Source: Bacteroidota bacterium | Lineage (GTDB): Bacteria > Bacteroidota > Bacteroidia > AKYH767-A > OLB10 | Assembly: GCA_016713525.1 (NCBI GenBank) | Contig: JADJOZ010000012.1 | Span: 186,001-250,000, forward strand | Reading direction: 5' to 3' | Length of the DNA: 64,000 nucleotides | Shown here: positions 39,309-49,173 of the stretch, piece after piece | How positions within the stretch are numbered: the first letter of the stretch is position 1 | How the letters are laid out: every line of letters begins with the position of its first letter | The notes under the pieces: generated by a model | Databases searched by the model: none | What the model saw: only the letters and a program-made list of their open reading frames with translations | Told to the model about the DNA's origin: nothing | Position numbers and translations under genes: made by a program

Positions 39309-39945
39309 CTAATATTCAATATTTTCAATAACACCATTGGTGATAATTTTTGGTGATGTTGGCATTATTATCTTTCACATTACAACTGAATGTTGCAGAA
39401 ATAACTTTAGAAGTAGTGTTAAATTTGGTAAACGTTATAGAACCACTGATTCCACCAAAAGGTGTACCAACAGCATTTCTATATTCAGCTACGAATGTCG
39501 ATCCTATGGAAACAGCTGGTCCAGTTGCAAATGGACCGCTGTAGGTAAGAGTGATTCTGGTTCCTGTAGAATTATCAATACCAATTAAAGTAATTTTGTT
39601 AGAAGGAGTGTTCGAAACTGTAATAACATCAGCTTCCCATACGATACCATCAACTTTGGCAGTGTAAGAAGTATCACCAACAGTTGGACAGGGAGCACAT
39701 GGTCCACCACAGTCAATTCCGGTTTCACCCTGATTTTGAATGCCGTCGGAGCGAGTTGGACAGGCAGCACAAGGTCCACCACAGTCAATTCCGGTTTCAC
39801 CCTGATTTTGAATGCCATCAGAGCAAGTTGCTGTTGGAGTAGGTGTCGGACTTGGTTCGTCATCATCATCACCACAGGATATCACAAACAAAGATAAAGT
39901 GCTAACAATCAGCAATAAAGAAAGGAATTTTAATAGATTTTTCAT
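39309..39945 (-). CDS. Lipoprotein with two DCGGPC repeats, paralogue (3' frameshift)
   Basis: About 212 residues. MKNLLKFLSLLLIVSTLSLFVISC is a lipoprotein signal peptide with the cysteine at 24, followed by an acidic GDDDDEPSPTPTP linker. Two nearly identical 24-residue repeats follow (DGIQNQGETGIDCGGPC), encoded by a 72-base direct repeat. The C-terminal beta domain (YTAKVDGIVWEADVITV onwards) matches its neighbour. The direct frame ends in YHQWCY at 39325; removing one A from the A5 run near 39345 gives ITKIITNGVIENIEY with stop at 39309, which resembles the neighbour's end FNSINY. A TACTTTTG promoter element lies upstream at 39966-39973. Confidence 0.8.
39682..39825. repeat. 72-bp tandem direct repeat, two copies
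   Basis: Units 39682-39753 and 39754-39825 differ at only a few positions. Each encodes one 24-residue DCGGPC module of the lipoprotein. The unit keeps the frame, so copy number could change without disrupting the gene. Confidence 0.9.
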
Positions 39946-39965
39946 GTTTTTTATGTGAGTTTGTG

Positions 39966-39973
39966 CAAAAGTA
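39966..39973 (-). promoter_or_regulatory. -7 promoter element TACTTTTG of the lipoprotein gene
   Basis: TAnnTTTG match on the minus strand, 20 bases upstream of the ATG at 39943-39945. Confidence 0.4.
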
Positions 39974-40015
39974 TAACTTTCAACACAAATAAGATCTAAA
40001 AGGCAGTAAAATTGC

Positions 40016-40023
40016 TAATTTTG
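40016..40023 (+). promoter_or_regulatory. -7 promoter element TAATTTTG of the ABC-F gene
   Basis: TAnnTTTG match on the plus strand, only four bases upstream of the GTG start of the ABC-F gene. This spacing predicts a leaderless transcript. It is divergent from the lipoprotein promoter 43 bases away. Confidence 0.45.
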
Positions 40024-40027
40024 TGAT

Positions 40028-41896
40028 GTGAATTATTTAACCGCAGAAGGGCTTTCAAAAGCTTTTACAGAAACTGTTCTTTTTTCAGGAATCAGCATTT
40101 CCCTACAGAAAAATCAAAAGATGGCTCTTATTGCTGCTAATGGCAGTGGTAAAACAACGCTGTTAAAAATTCTTGCAGGTAAAGAAAGTCCCGATTCAGG
40201 AACAGTAAGTGTTCGAAACTCGATAACTATAGGATATCTGGAACAGGATCCCTGGTTACATCCCGATTCGGCTATTATTGATACCATTTTTGATTCTTCA
40301 AATCCTGTATTAAAAGCTTTGGGTGCCTATGAAACACATATCGATTCCGGCGATCACTCGAATCCGGAATTGCTGCAACAACTGATTGATGAAATTGATC
40401 AGCTGGGAGCATGGGATTATGAAGCTAAGGCCAGAGAAGTTTTATCACGATTAGGTCTGCATGACCTGGAACAAAAGGCCGGAACACTATCAGGTGGACA
40501 GAAAAAACGGGTGGCGTTGGCGCGTTTATTGATTGAAGAACCTGATTTATTGCTTTTGGATGAACCAACCAATCACCTCGATCTTGAGATGATTGAATGG
40601 CTTGAAAATTACCTCTGTTCACTGAATAAAACTGTACTGCTAATTTCTCATGACAGGTATTTTATTGATAGCGTTTGTGACACTATAGGGGAACTCGACA
40701 GAAATAAAATCCATATCTATAAAGGCAATTATGCTTATTATCTGGAAAAGAAAGACGAGCGCGAATTCAGGGAAGGAAGAGAAATTGATAAGGCCCAAAA
40801 TCTGATGCGGACGGAACTGGAATGGATGCGTCGCCAACCCAGAGCACGGGGAACAAAGCAAAAAGCACGTATTGATTCCTTTTATGAACTTGAAGAAAAG
40901 GCAGGTTCTGGAAAAGTGGAAGATAAAATGCAAATTACTTTGCAAATGGCCCGGATGGGAAGCAAAATTCTGGAACTCGAAAATGTCTGCAAATCATACG
41001 ATAACAAAGTACTGCTAAAAGATTTTTCACATACTTTCAAACGAGGTGAAAAGATAGGAATAGTTGGTAAAAACGGCTCAGGCAAATCTACATTGCTGAA
41101 TATGATAATGGGGTTGGTTAAACCCGAAGCCGGTCGCATTAAAGCCGGCGAAACAATGGTCTTTGGATATTATTCTCAGGAAGGAATGCGCTTGCCTGAT
41201 GATAAACGTGTAATTGAAGTTGTAAAAGATATTGCTGAATATGTGGAGACCGGCAACGGAAACTGGATTGCAGTCGGACAGTTTCTGAATCATTTTCAAT
41301 TTAAAGGTTCCAAGCAATTTACTTATGTTTCGAAATTAAGCGGTGGTGAGAAACGCAGATTGTATTTGTTAACCATCCTTCTTAAGAATCCAAATTTTCT
41401 GATTCTGGATGAACCCACCAATGATCTCGACATTGTGACTCTGAATCTGCTCGAGGACTTCCTTCAGAATTATCAGGGATGCATGTTACTGGTTACTCAC
41501 GATCGTTATTTTATGGATCGATTGGTTGATCATATTTTTGTTTTGGAAGGAGAGGGAAAGGTCAAAGATATCAACGGTAATTACACGGCATACCGGGAAG
41601 ATTTAAAAGATGCTCTGAAACTAAAACAGGATGCAGAACGCCAGGAAAAAGCCGTTGCAAAAATTGAAAAGACCAATAAGAAAGTAAAACTTACTTATGC
41701 CGAACAAAAGGAACTATCTAAACTGGAAACAGAGATAGCCCAACTGGAAGCAAAAAGGAAAACCATAGAACTGCTTTTATCGGATGGCGCTGCTGACCCG
41801 GCTGCAATTGCCGAAGCATCCAAACAATTCGGTATCACTAATAGCCAGATTGACGAAAAATCCATGCGGTGGCTTGAACTATCTGAAAAGGCCTGA
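40028..41896 (+). CDS. ABC-F family ATPase (Uup-like)
   Basis: A 622-residue ribosome-associated ABC-F protein with two nucleotide-binding domains and no membrane segments. Walker A motifs are AANGSGKTT and GKNGSGKST; signatures are LSGGQKKR and LSGGEKRR; Walker B stretches are LLLLDEPTNHLDL and FLILDEPTNDLDI. The C-terminal 100 residues are a coiled coil (ETEIAQLEAKRKTIELLL), as in Uup, which binds branched DNA or ribosomes. Antibiotic-resistance ABC-F proteins usually have a longer interdomain linker, so a housekeeping role is more likely. The GTG start is kept because it lies right after a promoter element and the N-terminus MNYLTAEGLSKAF fits the family. Confidence 0.93.
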   Translation: MNYLTAEGLSKAFTETVLFSGISISLQKNQKMALIAANGSGKTTLLKILAGKESPDSGTVSVRNSITIGYLEQDPWLHPDSAIIDTIFDSSNPVLKALGAYETHIDSGDHSNPELLQQLIDEIDQLGAWDYEAKAREVLSRLGLHDLEQKAGTLSGGQKKRVALARLLIEEPDLLLLDEPTNHLDLEMIEWLENYLCSLNKTVLLISHDRYFIDSVCDTIGELDRNKIHIYKGNYAYYLEKKDEREFREGREIDKAQNLMRTELEWMRRQPRARGTKQKARIDSFYELEEKAGSGKVEDKMQITLQMARMGSKILELENVCKSYDNKVLLKDFSHTFKRGEKIGIVGKNGSGKSTLLNMIMGLVKPEAGRIKAGETMVFGYYSQEGMRLPDDKRVIEVVKDIAEYVETGNGNWIAVGQFLNHFQFKGSKQFTYVSKLSGGEKRRLYLLTILLKNPNFLILDEPTNDLDIVTLNLLEDFLQNYQGCMLLVTHDRYFMDRLVDHIFVLEGEGKVKDINGNYTAYREDLKDALKLKQDAERQEKAVAKIEKTNKKVKLTYAEQKELSKLETEIAQLEAKRKTIELLLSDGAADPAAIAEASKQFGITNSQIDEKSMRWLELSEKA

Positions 41897-41897
41897 T

Positions 41898-42747
41898 TCA
41901 GGAATCTGATCCGGTATCATCGTTTAACACGGCTATCATTTTTGTAGCTACCACATTCTGGTACTGTTTTTCATTAAAAGTGGTAACTGTTCTGATCCCC
42001 TGAATAACGTTCGTAAGCCATATCTCGTCAGCATCCATTAAATCATTTTCAGTGATTGATTGCTCTGCAACCTGAATTCCCGAATTCAACGCAATACGTA
42101 TAATATTTTTGCGCATCACACCTGCAATACAACCGTCTGAAAGGGGAGGAGTGACTAATGATCCACCGATCACTAAAAATATACAGGATGAAGTCGATTC
42201 AATAATGTTCCCTTGATTATTGCAAATTAACATTTCATCAAAACCCATTTCTTTACCTTTAATTGCACCATAAACATATAGCTGGCTATTCAACGATTTC
42301 AGGTTAGATAAAACGCCCGGCGATTTTTGTTGTCCGGTAAAAATGCCAATCGCCAAATTGGATTTATTTAAAAAATAGTTTTTATGAACAAGATGACTTG
42401 CAGCAAACAAAATTTCAGAACCGTTATTTTCAGGCAAATAAAATCCGCTACCGGAACGCCACAGGGAGATCCGTACTCTGGCAGAATCTGTTTCGTTTGC
42501 TTTTAAAAGTTTCAATATCTCATGAGCTACAAATTCCTGCAGGTTTTCACTTGGTAAGTTCATTGATAAAGTTCTCATACCTTCCTGCATCCGCAAAATG
42601 TGATCATTTAAAAAACAGAATGCGGCCATCAGTCACATTCATGGTTTCAAAAATTCCGTCACCAAACCGAAGGGCTCTGGAATCAGCAGTTGCAAATGCA
42701 GCCCCGGAAGGGAGCAACTGTCCGTTATAAATTATATAAGGAAACAT
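41898..42747 (-). CDS. Class IV aminotransferase (PabC/branched-chain type, frameshifted)
   Basis: PLP-dependent class IV enzyme of about 283 residues. From the ATG at 42745-42747 the frame reads MFPYIIYNGQLLP and ALRFGDGIFETMNVTDGRI, the typical N-terminal FGDGxFET block. The PLP lysine is probably in NLKSLNSQLYVYGA, and STSSCIFLV and TPPLSDGCIAGVMR are the cofactor-phosphate blocks. An extra T in the T6 run near 42616-42621 breaks it; with five the sequence is RILFLNDHILRMQEGM. It could be 4-amino-4-deoxychorismate lyase or a branched-chain aminotransferase; the sequence alone does not decide. It is downstream of gmhB with five bases between. Confidence 0.83.
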
Positions 42748-42752
42748 GGGTT

Positions 42753-43250
42753 TCAGGAAGCCTGAATTTGTTGAATATAATTTCTGAGATCACTATTCTC
42801 CGGAACCAGAATTCCTTTTACAGCAGCTCCGTTGCCGGCTAGAATATCGCGTTCCCGGTCACCAATGAAATAGCACCGGGAAGGATCCAACTGAAACCTC
42901 GCCAATGCTTTTTCAACCAATAAAGAGCCTGGTTTTCGGCATAAACACTTTTCTATGCTATCGTGATGTGGACAATAATAAATCTCTAAAATCAGGATTC
43001 CATTTGACTTAAAAGTTTCAATCATTTTTGTATGCAATGCATCTACATCCCGATGAGAATAAATGCCTTTGCTGATGCCGGCCTGATTGGTTATAATGAT
43101 GAAGGAAAATCCTTTGGTCTGTAATTCCAAAAGAGCAGGGAATAATCCGGGTAAAAATTCGAATTTTTCCCATTGGTATGTATAATCACCGGCATCTCTG
43201 TTTATAACACCGTCACGGTCAAGAAATAAAACTTTGCGATCGGAAAACAT
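42753..43250 (-). CDS. gmhB: D-glycero-beta-D-manno-heptose 1,7-bisphosphate 7-phosphatase
   Basis: GmhB, a 165-residue HAD-IIIA phosphatase acting in heptose synthesis for lipopolysaccharide. The catalytic DxD is LDRDGVIN (Asp11, Asp13), the second motif is IIITNQAGI and the third FIGDRERDI. A zinc-binding loop with cysteines (YYCPHHDSIEKCLCRKP) is present and distinguishes GmhB from other HAD proteins. Its ATG overlaps the stop of the rhomboid gene as TGATG, so the two are translationally coupled. Confidence 0.9.
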   Translation of the reverse strand: MFSDRKVLFLDRDGVINRDAGDYTYQWEKFEFLPGLFPALLELQTKGFSFIIITNQAGISKGIYSHRDVDALHTKMIETFKSNGILILEIYYCPHHDSIEKCLCRKPGSLLVEKALARFQLDPSRCYFIGDRERDILAGNGAAVKGILVPENSDLRNYIQQIQAS

Positions 43251-43861
43251 CAGAATGAAGTTAACTGATCGAGGAAATGAAGAAATACGGATGGTTTTAG
43301 CATAACCGTGAATAAAACACCGAAAACAGCACCCCAGAAATGAGCATCGTGATTAACAAAATCGCCTCCTTTTTTATCCATGTAATAGCTATACATCAGA
43401 TAGGCGACTCCGATAAATATTCCCGGAAGTCCGATAATACCGTACAAATAAACCTTCTCCATTGGCCTGAATAAAATAGCTGCAAATAAAACTGCTGAAA
43501 CAGCTCCGGAAGCACCTAATGAATTATATCCGGCATTATGCATATGTTTTTTGTAAGTTGGTGTGATGGCAATAATGATCCCGCCAAGGTATAGCAGAAT
43601 GAAATACCAGGGACCTTTTTCTTCAAACAAAGCATTGTAATAGTGTTCAACAACGGATCCAAAACTCCAGAAAACCAGCATATTTATGAGTAAATGTATC
43701 CAAACGGCGTGAACGAAACCGGAGGTAATAAACCTATACCATTGCCCACGTTCAGAAACCATATAAGGATTAAAAAGTAACCTTATCATAGTATCCCTGT
43801 GATAAAATGCGGCAATTGAAATAAGGGCTGTTATAACAACAATTATGTTGGTAATACTCAT
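43250..43861 (-). CDS. Rhomboid family intramembrane serine protease
   Basis: A 203-residue rhomboid with about six hydrophobic segments. The catalytic Ser118 is in GASG (NSLGASGAVSAVLF) and the partner His174 in NHDAHFWGAVFG; the oxyanion-region HAVWIHLLINMLVFW is also present. It cleaves membrane proteins within the bilayer; its substrate here is unknown. The ATG at 43859-43861 is chosen because upstream in-frame sequence contains the terminator of the next gene. A TATCTTTG promoter element lies five bases upstream, another case of a possible leaderless mRNA. Confidence 0.92.
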   Translation of the reverse strand: MSITNIIVVITALISIAAFYHRDTMIRLLFNPYMVSERGQWYRFITSGFVHAVWIHLLINMLVFWSFGSVVEHYYNALFEEKGPWYFILLYLGGIIIAITPTYKKHMHNAGYNSLGASGAVSAVLFAAILFRPMEKVYLYGIIGLPGIFIGVAYLMYSYYMDKKGGDFVNHDAHFWGAVFGVLFTVMLKPSVFLHFLDQLTSF

Positions 43862-43866
43862 GGCTG

Positions 43867-43874
43867 CAAAGATA
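43867..43874 (-). promoter_or_regulatory. -7 promoter element TATCTTTG of the rhomboid gene
   Basis: TAnnTTTG match on the minus strand, five bases from the ATG at 43859-43861. Confidence 0.45.
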
Positions 43875-43920
43875 TGAATCAGTTTGTTTAAACAGACATC
43901 CGGCAAATGTACAAAAACAA

Positions 43921-43949
43921 AAGAGGCTGTCCTTTGGGGACAGCCTCTT
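43921..43949 (-). terminator. Strong terminator downstream of the T9SS propeller gene
   Basis: Twelve-base perfect stem aagaggctgtcc (43921-43932) and ggacagcctctt (43938-43949) with a five-base loop. On the minus strand it is followed by TTGTTTTTGT, 20 bases after the stop codon at 43969. Confidence 0.88.
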
Positions 43950-43968
43950 CGATTCACAGAAAGGTGAA

Positions 43969-45728
43969 TTAGAATTTAACCAATTTGGTAGTAGCTACAT
44001 TAGAACCATCCAATACACGCACTACATAAGTACCTGCACTGAAAGTTGAAGCATCCATTTTGTGGGAATTCATTCCTGTTGAAACAGAAACAAGTTCAGA
44101 AGCAATCATACGGCCTGTAACATCATAAACTTCAGCTGTTACCTGACCTGCATTTGCAGAACCGATATTCAGGTTCAATACTGAACCCATTTGAGATACA
44201 GAAACTGAAAGTGAAGCACCATTTAATTCGGGTAAACCAACTGCACAAGCTGGATCACCGGCAGCATATAAGGTTACCATTTGCGAAGTTCCGGTATAAG
44301 TACAAGCTGGATCTAAAGTGTATGCGGTTATAACCGGCCCTGTTCCGGATGCATTTGCAAATACAACCGGTGTCAAATAATAAACACCAGCTGCAAATGG
44401 AGTTCCTGTGTTGATTAATGAAGTGGTTTGAGTTGAACCTGGAACTATCACACCTGTCCCGCCTAAAATTCCAGGCTGAGCCAAAGGATCTGTACTTCCG
44501 CTGATATCACCTGAAGAAACAAGGACCGCGAAACCATAAACAGTTCCGGAAGCATATGGAAATACAATACCAGATGTTGTAAATATCATTGTATCATTAA
44601 AACAAACAGTAGCATCATCAAATGTTCCAACTCCTGCAGTTATTGAAGGATCGCCACAAGCAATATTTGCCAATTTGAAAATTCCATCTGACGATGGAGA
44701 AGTAGTGAAACCACCAGACCACATGGTTGCAGCATCCCAAACACCCAAAGCAGTTCTTTGAGCCGCTGTTTCAATGTCAACCCAGGTCATACCACCATCA
44801 TCACTGTAAGAAGAGCCGATGAAACCTGTTAACGCACCTGTAGAAACCAAACGAGAAGCAGTTCCTGGAACCGGTTTGATATCGCTACCAAACATATTTC
44901 CGGTTGGTGTCATTGCAGTCCATGTTGCACCACCATCCGATGACATAGCCACCGTGTTCACACCTGCATCATATAAACGGGCTAAACCATTGTTTGCATC
45001 CCAGAAAATACAATCAATTGCTCCAATAGTAGCTGGAACTGTGATTCCTGTTGAGGAAACCGTCCATGTTAAACCTTTGTCAGTTGACTTGTAAACACGA
45101 CCTTTATTAGTATCAAACCAAATGGTATTACCAACAACTGTACAGTGATTAGTGATTCCATACTCCCTGAAAGTGGATTAGGAATATTTGCAGCAGGAAC
45201 CGGTGTCCATGTTGTGCCACCATCAACAGTTGTATACAATTCGAATTCAGTTGGGTTTGGATCACCCATTGTAAATCCATCGTTTGCATTCCAGAAATGT
45301 ACTACGTTTGGAAATGAAGATGCATTGAAAATAGTTCCAACACCTTGTTGATTCCAGGTAACTCCACCGTCGGTAGTTTTCCAGATTCCACCACCTGTAC
45401 CGGCCGTAGCATTATAAAATATTGCCCATGCTGTAGTTGCATCCAAACCGTGAATCATTGACCAGGCATGACCTGCAGGTGCAGGAACAACTCCAGGAAT
45501 CCAGGTTGAGCCACCATCAATTGTTACAGAGAAATCGCGAAGATTTGCCGCTGTTCCAGCTCCATCATAAGATGAAATCCAAACTGTGTTTGCATCGCAA
45601 ACGCTAATGTTAAATACTCCTGTAGATGTGTTCGGAAATCCAGTTGCCTGCGGTACCCATGTACCCTGAGCTTGAACTCCAAAAACTGACAGGCATGAAA
45701 CTGCTACTGCTAGTAATTGTTTTTTCAT
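43969..45728 (-). CDS. Secreted BNR/YCF48-type propeller protein with T9SS sorting domain (frameshifted)
   Basis: About 586 residues. MKKQLLAVAVSCLSVFGVQAQ is a Sec signal peptide. The N-terminal two thirds contain BNR/Asp-box-like units: VTIDGGSTW, KTTDGGVTWNQQG, TTVDGGTTWTPV, KSTDKGLTWTVS and SSDGGATWTAM, consistent with a YCF48-like beta-propeller. The C-terminus ends MDASTFSAGTYVVRVLDGSNVATTKLVKF, a type A T9SS sorting domain. A missing G at the GGG near 45168 breaks the frame; with four Gs the sequence reads LSGEYGITNHCTVVGNTIW. It is a probable surface or secreted protein with no enzymatic motif. Ends in a strong terminator. Confidence 0.88.
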
Positions 45729-45762
45729 AGATATTGATTGTTTTAAGGAATTTATGTTTCAG

Positions 45763-45770
45763 CAAATTTA
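45763..45770 (-). promoter_or_regulatory. -7 promoter element TAAATTTG of the T9SS propeller gene
   Basis: TAnnTTTG match on the minus strand, 34 bases upstream of the ATG at 45726-45728. Confidence 0.4.
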
Positions 45771-45931
45771 GAAATTTAATCGCTAAAAAGGGGCCGTAAT
45801 CCTCAATTATAACTAAATGGTTGTTTTTCAGAGCTTCCTGTTTATTGTACGATACTTAAAATATTCAAAATAGTTGCTGATATTTAAATATTTATCTAAT
45901 TTAGCAGCACTTTTCAAATTAACTTTTCTCT

Positions 45932-48016
45932 ATGAAATTCTGGACTCGTTTTCCACTATTTCGGTTCCTCATACCCTTTTGGTACCGGAATACTTACTCA
46001 ATATTTTGGTAAACCTCTAATAATCAATTGGATATTGATTTCATTGGTTGCGATTCGCTTTCCTGCCTATTTACTAAAAACAAATATGCAACAGGAAAAT
46101 ATGCATTAAGGTGGTTGGCCGGCATACCTTTCTACACTGCATTTTTTGGAATCGGTTGCATAACCGGCTGGTTGACTGATGCCGGGAATTATCACTCTCA
46201 CTTTTCTGCATTCACAGAAAACTCAATTTTAGCAATTGAAGCTTCTGAACCGGCAGCAGAAACCAAGAAAGGCATTCGGGTTTTTGCAAAAGTGAAAGCC
46301 ATAAAAAACTGTGAAAAATGGATTCCCGTCAGAGGTAATCTGGTGATCTATATTCGTGATACTTCGCATAATTTAAAAGTAAAGTACAAAGACAACCTGT
46401 TGATTGCTGCTAAATATTATGCTGTTTCGGGCCCTTCAAATCCGGAGGCTTTTGATTTCAGGGAATATCTGCGAAATAAAGGAATTCACCATCAGGCTTT
46501 CATTGATAAAAATGATCTGGTTATCCTAAAGGATGTTGTGCAAACAAATCACTTTTCACTGGCATATGAATTGAGGGATAAACTTCTCCAAAAAATCGGA
46601 AGCTATATCGATAAGGATGAATCAGGCGTGGCTGCAGCATTATTATTAGGATATGAAGGCTGGCTTGATCCTGAGCAGGAATTATCATATTCCAATGCCG
46701 GAGTTTTGCATGTTTTGTGTGTTTCGGGTATGCATGTGGCGCTCATCTATAATTTGCTGGCCTTGTTGACCGGTTGGATGGATAAGAAAAGATTCACCAG
46801 ACACTTCAAATATTTTCTTTTGTTAAATCTGATTTGGTTTTATGCCATGGTCACAGGTTTTTCTCCCTCTGTAATCAGGGCTGCAGCAATGATAAGCTTT
46901 GTTATTTTTGGCAAATGGGTCGACAGAAATGCGTCCGTTTACAACCTTTTATGCGGCTCCTGTTTTCTGCTTTTTATTTTTGATCCCTATCTGATCAGAA
47001 GTACCGGTTTTGTGCTTTCTTTTCTGGCTGTTTGTGGAATTATTTTTTATCATAAACTCATATTGCCATTATGGGTTCCGCCCAATAAAGTCATGTTTAT
47101 GGTTTGGGAATTAATCTCCGTTTCTCTCGCAGCTCAATTAACAACCTTTCCGCTGAGCATGTTCCTGTTCCACCAGTTCCCGAATTACTTTCTCATAGCA
47201 AATCTTATCATCATTCCGTTATCAACAGGGGTGATGTATTCAGGACTTTTGATTCTGGTAACCGATTGGATTCCATTTGCAGGTATAATATTCGGATGGG
47301 CTACTACCAAGGGTATCTCATTACTGAATCTGCTGGTGGACCGGGTTGCATCTTTGCCAGGCGCATTAACCACCGACATCTACATATCGGGATTCGAAAC
47401 CCTGCTGATATATGTTGGAATGATTGTTTTTACACTATGGCTTACCAAAAAATCATTACTGTGGCTGCAATTGTCTATGGTAGCCACGATTCTGTTTTTA
47501 GGTTCAAAATTGTCGTCAAACTATGAATCCGGATCACAACTAACATTTACGGTATATCAGACACCAAAAAGGAGTTTGTATGCATTAATGGATGGTCATC
47601 AATCGGTTATTTTAACCGACACAACCAACATTGCTTCGGGCTCTCGAAATCCGGCTTACCTGCATCTTTTGAAAAAAGGAACAAGTTTGCAGGATTCTGT
47701 AATAATTTCGCCTGACTTCCATTATGCCTTGCAACTTGATTCTTTGCATCGGGTAGTCATTTTATCGGATTTGAAATTGCTTCCTAAAAACGCTTTTCCA
47801 ACGTATCCTAAAGTAAAAACTACAGTAATTTTAAGAGGCAAATTAAATATTTCCGCTACGGATATTGTTTTAGGATTAAATCCAATACAGGTTGTGCTCG
47901 ATAACAAAATAAATAAAAAGGACTCGGAACGTTTAACTAAAGAGCTGGTCGAATTGAATATTCCATGTCATAATGTGAAGACTTCAGGAGCATTTGTCCT
48001 CAATTTAAGAAACTGA
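45932..48016 (+). CDS. comEC: ComEC/Rec2 family competence DNA channel (two compensating indels)
   Basis: Inner-membrane channel for DNA uptake, about 694 residues. The central competence domain is clear: ALLLGYEGWLD, VLHVLCVSGMHVALIYNLL and a run of hydrophobic helices (about residues 250-520). The first 30 codons from ATG 45932 read MKFWTRFPLFRFLIPF. An extra T near 45980 shifts out of frame, and a compensating indel between about 46020 and 46105 shifts back; the frame between reads GTGILTQYFGKPLIINWILISLVAIRFPAYLL, a normal first helix. The C-terminal soluble domain (from about residue 520) lacks clear metallo-hydrolase histidines, so the hydrolase half is degenerate. Convergent with a metallo-hydrolase gene, four bases apart. 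Confidence 0.85.
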
Positions 48017-48019
48017 CTC

Positions 48020-48868
48020 TTAAAGCTGGTCAATGCGGAACATTTCTTTTTGTCTGACACCGCGCTCAGTCTGGACCAAAGAGCAACATTCATTTTCAGG
48101 GTCGTGTTCAAAAAAGAGAATGTAATCGTTTTCAACTGCAGTTTTCAGGAATTGTGATTTTTCATCAAGTGTAATCAAAGGTCGGGTATCATAAGCCATC
48201 ACAAAAGGAACGGGAAGATGACCGACGGAAGGCAATAAATCGGCCATAAATACCACAGTTTTACCTTTGTAACGGATGTGTGGAATCATCATAGCACCGG
48301 TATGACCATGAACAAATTTGACATTAAAATCTGGGAATACTTCAGTGTTTTCAGTAGTAAATTGCAGTTGACCACTTTCCCGTATGGGAAGAATATTTTC
48401 CTTCAAAAAAGATGCTTTTTCTCTTGCATTTGGTACCGTTGCCCATTTCCAATGGTCTTCATTACTCCAGTAGGTTGCGTTTTTAAAAACCGGTTCATAG
48501 GTGCTACCGGTTTTGCTTCTACGGATACTTCCTCCGCAATGATCGAAGTGGAGGTGTGTCAAAAATACATCGGTAATATCATCTACACTAAATCCTTTTT
48601 CTCTTAATGATGAATCCAAAGTTTCATTTCCATGAAGGTAATAATGGCTGAAAAATTTCTCATCCTGTTTATCACCAATGCCATTATCGATCAACACCAG
48701 ACGGTTGCCATATTCTACTAAGAGACATCGAAGTGCCCAATTGCACATATTATTCGAATCGGCAGGATTTAGTTTGTTCCAGATTGATTTTGGCACAACA
48801 CCAAACATGGCACCACCATCGAGTTTGAAGTATCCGGTATTTATGGTATGAAGCTTAACAATTGACAT
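48020..48868 (-). CDS. MBL-fold metallo-hydrolase
   Basis: A 282-residue zinc hydrolase of the metallo-beta-lactamase superfamily. The metal-binding set is complete: HLHFDH in FLTHLHFDHCGG, the later His in FVHGHTGAMM, the Asp in VVFMADLLP and the His in FFEHDPE. The N-terminus (TINTGYFKLDGGAMFGVVP) resembles the branch that includes N-acyl-homoserine lactonases and related lactone hydrolases, but many members have other substrates, so I leave this open. It is convergent with comEC and followed upstream by the repeat-rich gap. Confidence 0.88.
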   Translation of the reverse strand: MSIVKLHTINTGYFKLDGGAMFGVVPKSIWNKLNPADSNNMCNWALRCLLVEYGNRLVLIDNGIGDKQDEKFFSHYYLHGNETLDSSLREKGFSVDDITDVFLTHLHFDHCGGSIRRSKTGSTYEPVFKNATYWSNEDHWKWATVPNAREKASFLKENILPIRESGQLQFTTENTEVFPDFNVKFVHGHTGAMMIPHIRYKGKTVVFMADLLPSVGHLPVPFVMAYDTRPLITLDEKSQFLKTAVENDYILFFEHDPENECCSLVQTERGVRQKEMFRIDQL

Positions 48869-49057
48869 ATTTTTTAAAGTTTTCGAATTGAAATATCTTA
48901 CAATGAATTTAAATCATTTATATGTTAAATACTGACTATCAATTAAATCTATTTAACAAGAATTCCAAAATTACGAAAATAGAAAATATCAACTACTGAT
49001 TGTTATTAATAAGATAAGATTAGGAAAATGGTGTATCCCTTGAAATCATACTTTAGC

Positions 49058-49110
49058 AGTGGCAAGTGGCAAGTGGCAAGTGGCAAGTGGCAAGTGGCAA
49101 GTGGCAAGTG
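49058..49110. repeat. Heptanucleotide tandem array, unit AGTGGCA
   Basis: About seven and a half uninterrupted copies of a seven-base unit. Single isolated copies of the unit recur downstream at about 49173-49186, suggesting that the array and the 32-base repeat arose together. Confidence 0.92.
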
Positions 49111-49173
49111 ACAAGCGCTGCCCAGAGCGAAGTCGAGGGGTGGCAAGCGCTGCCCAGAGTGAAGTCGAGGGGT
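49110..49173. repeat. 32-bp tandem repeat, two copies
   Basis: Units 49110-49141 and 49142-49173 differ at two positions. The core reads gcgctgcccagagcgaag followed by tcgagggg. It resembles the widely dispersed short repeats of the form cctgagCgaagtcgaaggg that occur between genes in many bacterial genomes. A more diverged copy with ccctgagaatagtcgaaag is at about 49191-49209. Confidence 0.85.

Noticed and set aside
39585..39875. Minus-strand frame overlapping the DCGGPC lipoprotein
   Set aside because: Its repeated peptide comes from the 72-base repeat read in another frame; the lipoprotein frame has a signal peptide and lipobox.
46028..46110. TTG at 46028 as the true start of comEC
   Set aside because: The upstream ATG at 45932 and the intervening shifted frame together encode the expected first membrane helix, so the start is more likely upstream.
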